Assembly: GCA_900544255.1 (NCBI GenBank)
Contig: UQUM01000026.1
Coordinates: 1-25,406 of the forward strand
Source: an uncultured Sutterella sp.
GTDB taxonomy: Bacteria; Pseudomonadota; Gammaproteobacteria; Burkholderiales; Burkholderiaceae_F
Direction: 5' to 3'
Length of the DNA: 25,406 bases
In this document: positions 1 to 6,287 of the stretch, in pieces
Numbering within the stretch: position 1 is the stretch's first letter
Layout of the letters: the number at the start of each line of letters is the position of its first letter
The notes under the pieces: generated by a model
Told to the model about the DNA's origin: nothing
What the model saw: only the letters and a program-made list of their open reading frames with translations
Database searches by the model: none
Position numbers and translations under genes: made by a program

Positions 1-224
1 CCCGCGTAGGCTAATGATTTATCAACCAATAAGAACATCGGCAGAAACAAGAATAAGAAGGTTAACGAAGAAAAGACCATGGTTCACAGATCGCAAAGGT
101 CAGTCAAAATCGAAAATCAGCAACCGAATGCACCGTAACGTCTTTGAAACCTCCTGGCTCCTCTGTTGCCGCGCAGCATTCTAAACGTCAAACCATCTGC
201 ATTCCTTTCTCCCGCGACTTTTCC

Positions 225-1550
225 TCAAAAAAGACTCTCATCCTTCAGCAATTCCGGCACAAGTTTCGCCTCGTCCTGCCACCGAGCGAGCCGCTGTCGG
301 ATAAACGCTGCATACTGCCATACAAACCGCCTCTCCTCATCCGTCAGTGCCTCTTTCTCTGTAGCGGCCGTCACGGCCGGCAGTGTTTTTTCCAAAGAGA
401 CCAACACCGCCTCCAACCGCTGTGCGACCCAAGTCTTCGGAACGCCGATGGCGTCCGCTTCATACAGCAGCTGCAGCGCATGGACTTTCTCGTCGTCGTA
501 TTCCCCGTCCACACCCATCGCAAGGGCATGATCGACTCCGGGAATCATTGCTACGCTCACCAGGTCGTACCACGGCGCCGGCGTGAGTCCCGCCCGACGC
601 ACGAAAAAGCTCATGTTTTTCCCGTGGGCATCCGTATTGCCGACAATGAGATTGAACAGCCGCCAATCCAGAAGCGTCACCGCCGCTCCAACTCGATCTT
701 CAGCGGCACGACAAAGACCGAACAACATTTCAAAATTAATGCCCAATGCCACGCCGCGACCAAACGGACATTCATATTTGAGGGCTGAAGTTTTTCCCAA
801 GGCTTGGCACCCGTCGATCACATGACGCCGCTTGACAAGAAGTTGTCCTTTTTCTTTCGTCACTTTTCGGTCAAAGCGAAGCACTTCCAAGGCCCGGAAG
901 TCTCCCAGCCACAGAAGGCGGACCTCGGCCACTGAGTGGCCCAACCCCGCCGCCAACAGCATCGTCAGGTATTCGTTGAGTACGAGATGCTTCACCGACA
1001 GTTTCTCAAATTTGAGCAGTCGGTCGGAGGCGAGATTTTCACCTTCCGCCAACCCATAGGCATCACCGATCTTGAGTACATTGAGTTTCGTCTGTACGCC
1101 TGCCACAGACAACCTTGGTGTCCCGTCCCAAACAGTCAGCGGCAAAATATCCGGCGACTTCAGTCGTTCAAGAATTTCCGCTTCCGTAATAGGACGAAAA
1201 GCGTCTTTCATCGCTGAAGGCCGGCTCCCTCCGTCAATCAAACGAACCGCGCCCGGCAAATCGTTTCTCACCGACAGCGCCATCGCCAACCGCAGTACGT
1301 CGCGCCGCGGAATTTGACTCAGCAACACAAGTTGTTCCAGTGCGTCCCCTTCGGGCAGCATATTTTCAACGAAGGCAAACACTGCCCCGCTCTCTGCGGA
1401 ACCGTCCAACGGCAGAGACGGAGACAACGGAAACCCGACGATCTTCCAATCGTCATCATAAGTGAGCATCGCAGTCTCACGATCGGTCTGAATGATACCG
1501 ACCGGCTGATTTCCGATCATGACGCGACAAGTGAGGTCAGTACCAGTCAT
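225..1550 (-). CDS. hipA: HipA family serine/threonine kinase (type II toxin)
   Basis: A 441-residue HipA-type kinase, the usual family length. The N-terminal HipA domain spans about residues 1-110, followed by the kinase core. Visible landmarks are SVAGVQTKL at 148-156 (glycine-rich loop with Ser148 where E. coli HipA autophosphorylates), NTDAHGKN at 305-312 (catalytic Asp307) and YDLVS at 328-332 (metal-binding Asp329). E. coli HipA phosphorylates glutamyl-tRNA synthetase and drives persistence; the target of this divergent homologue cannot be read from sequence. The ATG lies inside the end of the upstream antitoxin gene (14-base overlap), so the two are translationally coupled. All key motifs are present, so the kinase is probably active. 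The exact HipA subfamily is uncertain. Confidence 0.9.
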   Translation of the reverse strand: MTGTDLTCRVMIGNQPVGIIQTDRETAMLTYDDDWKIVGFPLSPSLPLDGSAESGAVFAFVENMLPEGDALEQLVLLSQIPRRDVLRLAMALSVRNDLPGAVRLIDGGSRPSAMKDAFRPITEAEILERLKSPDILPLTVWDGTPRLSVAGVQTKLNVLKIGDAYGLAEGENLASDRLLKFEKLSVKHLVLNEYLTMLLAAGLGHSVAEVRLLWLGDFRALEVLRFDRKVTKEKGQLLVKRRHVIDGCQALGKTSALKYECPFGRGVALGINFEMLFGLCRAAEDRVGAAVTLLDWRLFNLIVGNTDAHGKNMSFFVRRAGLTPAPWYDLVSVAMIPGVDHALAMGVDGEYDDEKVHALQLLYEADAIGVPKTWVAQRLEAVLVSLEKTLPAVTAATEKEALTDEERRFVWQYAAFIRQRLARWQDEAKLVPELLKDESLF

Positions 1551-1848
1551 CGTCCGACTCCTTCACGGCGGCTGTGTCTTTTTGAAGGATTGCCTTCGTC
1601 GTCTCGGAAAAATCAAGCGTCATCCCCATCGACGCCATGACGGCGGTCAGCGTCGAAAACCGCACGTCCGCGCCCTGCTCCAACTTGATGAGCGTGCGTC
1701 GGCTCACCCCACAATATTCGGCAATAGTATCCAACGAATGTCCGAGCGACTTGCGCCGACGCCGCACCGCGGCTCCCACCGTCTTCATGTCGAGCACGGG
1801 CATTCCCAACATTTTCACCATCCAACCGTCATCGATTTCGTGTTTCAT
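1537..1848 (-). CDS. hipB: HipB-like XRE antitoxin/autorepressor
   Basis: A small XRE-type DNA-binding protein of 103 residues, with a helix-turn-helix at roughly residues 24-80 (MKTVGAAVRRRRKSLGHSLD..., then YCGVSRRTLIKLEQG). Position directly upstream of hipA with a 14-base overlap identifies it as the cognate antitoxin, which in this family neutralises the kinase and represses the operon. I chose ATG at 1848 rather than the adjoining GTG at 1851 because the strong Shine-Dalgarno GAGGAGG then sits five bases away. The C-terminus ends DDDWY; a tryptophan-containing tail recalls the HipB tail that contacts HipA, but that is only a resemblance. Confidence 0.88.
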   Translation of the reverse strand: MKHEIDDGWMVKMLGMPVLDMKTVGAAVRRRRKSLGHSLDTIAEYCGVSRRTLIKLEQGADVRFSTLTAVMASMGMTLDFSETTKAILQKDTAAVKESDDDWY

Positions 1849-1863
1849 CACGGCCTCCTCAAT

Positions 1864-1883
1864 GTGAACTATTGTGCACTATT
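1864..1883 (-). promoter_or_regulatory. Candidate HipB operator: two abutting 10-base repeats
   Basis: On the minus strand AATAGTGCAC is followed at once by AATAGTTCAC, two direct repeats differing in one base, about 15 bases from the hipB start. The exact 10-base period places both on the same face of the helix. They overlap the proposed -10 of the hipBA promoter, as expected for an autorepressor site. HipB operators in E. coli are inverted repeats, so direct repeats here are an inference about function. Confidence 0.45.
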
Positions 1884-1899
1884 CATCTTAAAAGCGCAA
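1871..1899 (-). promoter_or_regulatory. Possible hipBA promoter
   Basis: Minus-strand TTGCGC (1894-1899) and CACAAT (1871-1876) are separated by 17 bases and lie correctly placed upstream of hipB. The match to sigma-70 consensus is only partial (3/6 and 4/6), so position and the overlapping repeats carry most of the weight. Confidence 0.35.
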
Positions 1900-1930
1900 A
1901 GAGTGAAGTTTTCTGCACATTTCTCGACAC

Positions 1931-1970
1931 AAAAAACGCCCGATGCCGAAAAAAGCACCGAGCGTTTTTT
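1931..1970 (-). terminator. Terminator after the dnaB-DUF456 unit
   Basis: AAAAAACGC at 1931-1939 pairs with GCGTTTTTT at 1962-1970, with further inner pairing. Read on the minus strand the hairpin is A/T-flanked and lies 18 bases after the DUF456 stop codon. It separates that transcript from the downstream hipBA promoter and could work in both directions. Confidence 0.65.
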
Positions 1971-1987
1971 GAGGCAACAGTCCGTCG

Positions 1988-2494
1988 TCACACGAGGAGC
2001 ATAAACACGATGATCCCCGTCATCATGAAGGCAATGGCGACTTTCAAAGCCGCCCCCACCATCATGCCGACCCATGTGGCCCAACCGACGTTCGTGGCAA
2101 TTTTGAGGTTTTTCTGAGCAATGAATTCCCCGATGAAGGCCCCGATCAGCGGCATAAAGAGAATGCCGAAGATCCCCATGAAGAGTCCGGCGATCGTCCC
2201 GATCAAGGCGCCCGCAGTACCATACTTCGTGGCCCCCGCTTTTTTTGCACCCATCGTCTGAGAAACCCAGTCCACGGCAAACCCCACGGCAGTGAGAATT
2301 CCGAGAACCGTCAACGTCACCCAGCCGATCGATTCGTAGTGCCCGATCCAAGCCGCAAGCCATCCGCCTGCAAAAATCATGGGGTGGCCAGGGAGCGCCG
2401 GAATAATCGTTCCCGCAATACCGACGCCGATCAAAACGACGACGAGGCACCAGAGGAAAAAATCCACCCAATTAATCGAAGTAAGAAATTCCAT
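1988..2494 (-). CDS. DUF456 family integral membrane protein
   Basis: A 168-residue, very hydrophobic protein of the DUF456 family, with about five membrane segments. Characteristic stretches are GIAGTIIPALPGHPMIFAG near residues 25-43, a glycine/alanine-rich central hairpin, and the conserved PLIGAFIGEF region near 118-127. No biochemical role is established for the family. It begins 10 bases after the dnaB stop, with its Shine-Dalgarno (AGAGGG) overlapping the end of dnaB, so it is almost certainly co-transcribed with dnaB; a functional link is not implied. A terminator hairpin follows. Confidence 0.85.
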   Translation of the reverse strand: MEFLTSINWVDFFLWCLVVVLIGVGIAGTIIPALPGHPMIFAGGWLAAWIGHYESIGWVTLTVLGILTAVGFAVDWVSQTMGAKKAGATKYGTAGALIGTIAGLFMGIFGILFMPLIGAFIGEFIAQKNLKIATNVGWATWVGMMVGAALKVAIAFMMTGIIVFMLLV

Positions 2495-2504
2495 TGCTGC
2501 CCTC

Positions 2505-4103
2505 TTACTGCTGCATCTCCGGCGGCAGACTCACGTCTTCGGCCAGGTTGTCAAAGCGCGTGAACTGCCCGTCAAAACGCATTCTCACCGTACCCGTGGG
2601 ACCGTTACGCTGTTTGCCGATGATGATTTCCGCCACCGCTTTATCCGGCGTATCTTTGTGATAGACCTCATCGCGGTAGATGAAGAGAATCATATCGGCG
2701 TCCTGTTCGATAGCGCCGGATTCACGCAGGTCACTCATCACCGGACGTCGGTCGGTGCGGGCGTCCACGCCTCGGTTCAACTGCGAGAGCGCAATCACCG
2801 GAACGTTCATTTCTTTGGCCAGGCCCTTCAGTCCCCGGGAAATTTCCGCAATTTCCGCCGCACGGTTGTCCGTCCCCGCAAAGCGCGCCGACCCCGACAT
2901 CAGCTGCAGGTAATCCACCACGATCAACGAAAGCGGCCCCGTGTTCTTGGCCAAACGCCGCGCGCGGGCGCGCACTTCGTTCACGGTGAGCCCCTGGGTG
3001 TCATCAATATAGAAGGGCAGCTTATTCATCCGCGCCACGACTTCCGTGTAGTGCTGCCAGTCGCTGTCTTCAAAGCGCGCCTTACGCATCTTCTGTGCGT
3101 CAATGCGGCCCACGGAACTGATGAGACGCTTGGCCAGCTGCTCAGACGTCATTTCCATCGAAAAGACCGCGACCGGCATTTTGAGCGACATACCGGCGTA
3201 TTCGGCAATGTTCATGGCAAACGACGTTTTGCCCATGGATGGGCGCCCGGCCACGATGATGAGGTCGCCTTTTTGCAGGCCCGACGTCATACGGTCCAAT
3301 TGAATAAACCCCGTGGACAACCCGGTAACGTCTTCGCGGCTCTTTTCCTGATAAAGCGCCTGCAGTTCCCGCGTCACGTTGGCCGCGAGTTCGTTTAAGG
3401 GACGGAAACCCTTTTTGCCTTTGTTGGACTTTTCGTCGATTGCAAAGACCAACTGCTGTGCCTGATCGAGAAGCTGCGAAATGTTTTCCGTCTGAGGCGC
3501 CAAAGCCGTCGTTGAAATCGTGTCGCCTGCCGTCACCAACTGTCGCAGAATCGAGCGATCCCGCACGATTTCAGAGTAACGTCGGATGTTGGCGGCCGAC
3601 GGCGTCCCGGTCGCGAGGCTGTTCAAATACTGCAGCCCCCCCACTTCCTGCGCCTTGCCTTCGGCCTGAAGCGCCCCGTAGACGGTCACCACGTCCGCGG
3701 GCTGCCCTTCGATACACATTGCCTGAATCTTTTCGAAGATAAGGCGATGGTCCCGTCGATAAAAATCATCCGGCCCGATGACGTCCGCCACCTGGTCAAA
3801 GGCGTTGTTGTCCAAAAGCAAACCGCCCAACACGGCCTGTTCACTTTCAATCGACTGGGGGGGACGCCGGATGGACGCCACGTCTTCAGACGCTGCTGCC
3901 GTCTCTCTCGGTCGGTCAAACGAAGCGCCCGTCATCGGCACAGAGGCCGCGACCGGTTCTTCATGCGCCGGCACGTCGGTCGGAATAACGACGTCGGCCA
4001 AATCCGCTTCGGAAACGGCTGCCGTATCGTCCGGTTCACTCACGGGGTCAATGACGTCCGCGGGCGGCAGATCCCCCGGCTCCACTACTTTGATGTCATC
4101 CAT
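2505..4103 (-). CDS. dnaB: Replicative DNA helicase DnaB
   Basis: The hexameric 5'-3' helicase of the replication fork, 532 residues. The DnaB N-terminal helical domain begins near residue 81 (PPQSIESEQAVLGGLLLDN). The RecA-like ATPase follows, with Walker A GRPSMGKTS at 286-294, Walker B LIVVDYLQLM near 393-402, and a DLRESGAIEQDAD region typical of the family. The protein is about 60 residues longer than E. coli DnaB (471) because of an acidic, proline-rich head (residues 1-80, including DDIKVVEPGDLPPADVIDP). The chosen ATG has no clear Shine-Dalgarno; no better internal start was seen. It sits downstream of rplI on the same strand, as in other betaproteobacteria, but beyond a strong terminator, so it probably has its own promoter. 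Confidence 0.97.
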   Translation of the reverse strand: MDDIKVVEPGDLPPADVIDPVSEPDDTAAVSEADLADVVIPTDVPAHEEPVAASVPMTGASFDRPRETAAASEDVASIRRPPQSIESEQAVLGGLLLDNNAFDQVADVIGPDDFYRRDHRLIFEKIQAMCIEGQPADVVTVYGALQAEGKAQEVGGLQYLNSLATGTPSAANIRRYSEIVRDRSILRQLVTAGDTISTTALAPQTENISQLLDQAQQLVFAIDEKSNKGKKGFRPLNELAANVTRELQALYQEKSREDVTGLSTGFIQLDRMTSGLQKGDLIIVAGRPSMGKTSFAMNIAEYAGMSLKMPVAVFSMEMTSEQLAKRLISSVGRIDAQKMRKARFEDSDWQHYTEVVARMNKLPFYIDDTQGLTVNEVRARARRLAKNTGPLSLIVVDYLQLMSGSARFAGTDNRAAEIAEISRGLKGLAKEMNVPVIALSQLNRGVDARTDRRPVMSDLRESGAIEQDADMILFIYRDEVYHKDTPDKAVAEIIIGKQRNGPTGTVRMRFDGQFTRFDNLAEDVSLPPEMQQ

Positions 4104-4112
4104 GAAATCGTA

Positions 4113-4367
4113 ATGAAAAAAGACTCAGTAAAGAAGAGGTCAGATTGTCCCACAAATCTGAAAACAGGTACAGAATTTCGACTTGCTTTTTGCGAGGAAA
4201 CCGCCTTAGCCGGAGAGAGCCTGCCGATGGCTAGTCTCAACCGCAACAAGCCGGAATTCTATGGCGTGCCGGCCTCACTTTTTGAGGGCCTGCTGCAGAG
4301 ACCTTCGCCGCAAATTCGAAAAGAACTCGGACTTTGTACCTTTGCAGACTGCCCGGCCGTTCAATAA
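4113..4367 (+). CDS. Small hypothetical ORF divergent from dnaB (doubtful)
   Basis: An open frame of 84 codons starting 9 bases from the dnaB start codon in the opposite direction. The predicted product begins MKKDSVKKRSDCPTN and contains PEFYGVPASLFEGLLQRPSPQIRKE. I recognise no domain. From about 4230 onward (MASLNRNKPEF...) codon choice looks like that of neighbouring real genes, but there is no Shine-Dalgarno at either ATG, and the same DNA must hold the dnaB promoter. It could be a remnant of a longer gene or chance. Confidence 0.25.
   Translation: MKKDSVKKRSDCPTNLKTGTEFRLAFCEETALAGESLPMASLNRNKPEFYGVPASLFEGLLQRPSPQIRKELGLCTFADCPAVQ
4141..4160. promoter_or_regulatory. Inverted repeat in the dnaB leader region
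   Basis: CAGATT-(8)-AATCTG forms a 20-base inverted repeat about 40 bases upstream of the dnaB start. It may be an operator or a leader hairpin. No protein family is implied by the sequence. Confidence 0.3.
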
Positions 4368-4391
4368 TCACGTTCAATAGGCACTGATACG

Positions 4392-4446
4392 AAAAAAAAC
4401 CGACCCGAAGTTCAGGAATCCCTTCCTAACTTCGAATCGGTTTTTC
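4392..4446 (-). terminator. Terminator of the rpsF-priB-rpsR-rplI operon
   Basis: A long interrupted stem: AAAAACCGA and GAAGTT...AGGA on one arm face TCCT...AACTTC and TCGGTTTTT on the other, with a short loop near 4419-4424. On the minus strand a run of T follows the stem. It lies about 50 bases after the rplI stop and separates the ribosomal operon from dnaB. The symmetric A/T flanks would also allow function on the plus strand. Confidence 0.8.
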
Positions 4447-4497
4447 GCGAGCCGTCTCCCCGTTGACACAAGAAGACGTCTCAGAGAGGCGCCGAGA

Positions 4498-4947
4498 TTA
4501 CTCTTCGGCCACGACCTGCACCGTCACGTCGGCGGTGATGTCGGTCATGAGGCCGATGGTGATCGTGTAGTCGCCCAAGGACTTGATCGCACCGAGCGGG
4601 GTACGAACCTGGCTCTTCTTGATCTGGAAGCCGAGCTTGTCAAGCGCTTCGGCAATGTCGGCGTTCGTCACGGAACCGAACAGACGGCCGTCAACACCGG
4701 CCTTGCTGGCGATGGTGACCGTCTGACCGTTGATCTTGCCGGCGAGTTCTTCCGCGGCAGCGATGCGTTCGGCCTGAGCCTTTTCGAGTTCGGCACGACG
4801 GGCTTCGAATTCAGCGATGGCCGCCTTCGTCGCACGCTTGGCGTGGCCCTGAGGGATCAGGAAGTTACGAGCGTAGCCGTCCTTAACCTTAACGACAGCG
4901 CCGAGTTCACCGAGGTGATTGATTTTTTCGAGAAGAATGACCTGCAT
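4498..4947 (-). CDS. rplI: 50S ribosomal protein L9
   Basis: Large-subunit protein L9, 149 residues, normal length. The N-terminal globular domain begins MQVILLEKINHLGELGAVVKVKDGYARNF with the family signature around residues 13-40. A long connecting helix (about 42-75, rich in Ala, Glu and Arg) follows, then the C-terminal rRNA-binding domain (GVDGRLFGSVTNADIAEAL). It is the last gene of the rpsF operon: only two bases separate the rpsR stop and its ATG, and a GGGGA Shine-Dalgarno lies in the rpsR tail. Confidence 0.98.
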   Translation of the reverse strand: MQVILLEKINHLGELGAVVKVKDGYARNFLIPQGHAKRATKAAIAEFEARRAELEKAQAERIAAAEELAGKINGQTVTIASKAGVDGRLFGSVTNADIAEALDKLGFQIKKSQVRTPLGAIKSLGDYTITIGLMTDITADVTVQVVAEE

Positions 4948-4949
4948 GA

Positions 4950-5231
4950 TTAACGCGTCCCCTGGTTATCGGTGTAGGGCAACAGAGCGAGGAAGCGGGC
5001 GCGCTTGATCGCGGTGTCGAGCTGACGCTGATAGTGCGCCTTCGTCCCGGTCAGACGGGCCGGCATGATCTTGCCGTTTTCCTGGATGAAATCGCGCAGC
5101 GTATCGATGTCCTTGTAGTCGATCTGTTCGACGTGTTCAGCCGTGAAGCGGCAGAACTTCTTGCGCTTGAAGAGAGCGCTCTGCTGGTTAGTGCGGCGGG
5201 GCTTGCCCTTACCTTTAGCACCAAATGCCAT
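4950..5231 (-). CDS. rpsR: 30S ribosomal protein S18
   Basis: Small-subunit protein S18, 93 residues. It has the basic N-terminus (GAKGKGKPRR), then KRKKFCRFTAEHVEQIDYKD and the conserved core GKIMPARLTGTKAHYQRQL. S18 binds next to S6 on 16S rRNA, and both genes share this operon. A clear AGGAG Shine-Dalgarno precedes the ATG, with priB ending 10 bases upstream. Confidence 0.98.
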   Translation of the reverse strand: MAFGAKGKGKPRRTNQQSALFKRKKFCRFTAEHVEQIDYKDIDTLRDFIQENGKIMPARLTGTKAHYQRQLDTAIKRARFLALLPYTDNQGTR

Positions 5232-5241
5232 TTTTCAACTC

Positions 5242-5547
5242 CTAAATATCTTTGAATTCCGTTATGTGAACCACGAGTCGCTGTGTTCTTACCGAGCGGG
5301 GGGCGATAAATCCGACGAACCTGACGGAGCTGCCTACGGGAATCTTCACGAGCTGCAGCGCCGTATCGGCAAAGGCGATGGCGGGAACATCATATTCAAG
5401 CCGCCTCAGAGCGCCCGCTTCATACACGTTTGACGTGTGGTGAAGCATCCCTTCCCAAACAGCGATGCCGCCGGGGGTGTAGCGCAAATCCTTTGCTTCG
5501 GCAATCATCCCGGTCATCGTCAACTGATTGACGCCGGGCTGATTCAT
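5242..5547 (-). CDS. priB: Primosomal replication protein N (PriB)
   Basis: A single-domain OB-fold protein of 101 residues that, in its known relatives, binds ssDNA and PriA during replication restart. The body (NQLTMTGMIAEAKDLRYTPGGIAVW near the N-terminus, GSSVRFVGFI near the C-terminus) matches the single-strand-binding-protein fold, and its place between rpsF and rpsR is diagnostic. The frame is open back to a GTG at 5568, but AAGGAG lies just before the ATG at 5547 and nothing suitable precedes the GTG, so I use 5547. It belongs to the rpsF-priB-rpsR-rplI operon. Confidence 0.9.
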   Translation of the reverse strand: MNQPGVNQLTMTGMIAEAKDLRYTPGGIAVWEGMLHHTSNVYEAGALRRLEYDVPAIAFADTALQLVKIPVGSSVRFVGFIAPRSVRTQRLVVHITEFKDI

Positions 5548-5598
5548 CGTCTCCTTATTTTCGGCCACTTAAAGCGCAGTTCACCAAAAAGCGCCTGA

Positions 5599-6003
5599 TT
5601 ACGCTTCTTCGGACGCCGTGGCTTCTTCAGCCGCTTCGCGGGCAGCAGCTTCAGCAGCGGCAGCCTTGCGGGCTTCGTCCTTTTCCACCGACTTCATCAT
5701 GACGGAGGGGGCGGTTTCGGCCTTCTTCATCTTGACGGTGAGGTGACGCAGGATGGCGTCGTTGAAACGGAACCCGTTTTCGATTTCGGCCAGGGTTTCG
5801 CTCGTGCATTCGATGTTCATGAGAACATAGTGAGCCTTCACGAGCTTGGCGATCGGGTAAGCGAGTTGACGACGGCCCCAGTCTTCGATGCGGTGAATCT
5901 TACCGCCCTGTTCGAGCACGAGAGCCTTGTAGCGTTCGATCATCGCGGGAACCTGTTCGGACTGATCCGGGTGCACGATGACGCACAATTCGTAATGACG
6001 CAT
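5599..6003 (-). CDS. rpsF: 30S ribosomal protein S6
   Basis: Small-subunit protein S6, 134 residues, first gene of its operon. It begins MRHYELCVIVHPDQSEQVPAM, includes EDWGRRQLAYPIAKLVKAHYVLMN, and ends in an Ala/Glu-rich acidic tail from about residue 105. S6 tails are often acidic; in E. coli S6 the C-terminus is extended with glutamates by RimK, which may or may not apply here. The frame is open to 6054, but AAGGAGG lies six bases before the ATG at 6003 and the protein then aligns with family starts. Confidence 0.97.
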   Translation of the reverse strand: MRHYELCVIVHPDQSEQVPAMIERYKALVLEQGGKIHRIEDWGRRQLAYPIAKLVKAHYVLMNIECTSETLAEIENGFRFNDAILRHLTVKMKKAETAPSVMMKSVEKDEARKAAAAEAAAREAAEEATASEEA

Positions 6004-6071
6004 TGATTCCTCCTTGCGGAAATAAGCCGCCCGAGCGTCGTATCGGTGCGGCAAGGATGCGAAAACGCGGT

Positions 6072-6100
6072 ATTGTACTCACCACCCCGAGAATTGTCAA
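6072..6100 (-). promoter_or_regulatory. Sigma-70 promoter of the rpsF operon
   Basis: Minus-strand TTGACA (6095-6100) is a perfect -35, followed after exactly 17 bases by TACAAT (6072-6077), one mismatch from the -10 consensus. Transcription would start near 6065, giving a leader of about 60 bases before rpsF. A near-consensus promoter fits a highly expressed ribosomal operon. Confidence 0.88.
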
Positions 6101-6287
6101 AGTCTTTTGTTCCCACGCAAAAAATCGCCGGTGTCCCCGTTTTCCGCCCCTACCCCTCATTGCGCTTTCTTTGACTTTTGTCTCGACTACTTAGCGGGCA
6201 CACCGCCGAATAATTCGTCCCTGTCGGCGCCGGGCCCCGCGGTCTGCGGCACCGAAAAGAACATTCTCACAGGAGAGACGAAAAAAA

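Noticed and set aside
1..224. Possible gene remnant at the left edge
   Set aside because: No frame with a start signal, domain or gene-like codon use was found in these bases.
2379..3398. A 339-codon open frame antisense to dnaB
   Set aside because: It overlaps conserved helicase coding sequence and has His/Arg-rich composition without motifs.
6004..6054. Longer S6 start at 6054
   Set aside because: The strong AAGGAGG directly precedes the ATG at 6003 and S6 proteins begin there; the extra residues cover the leader.
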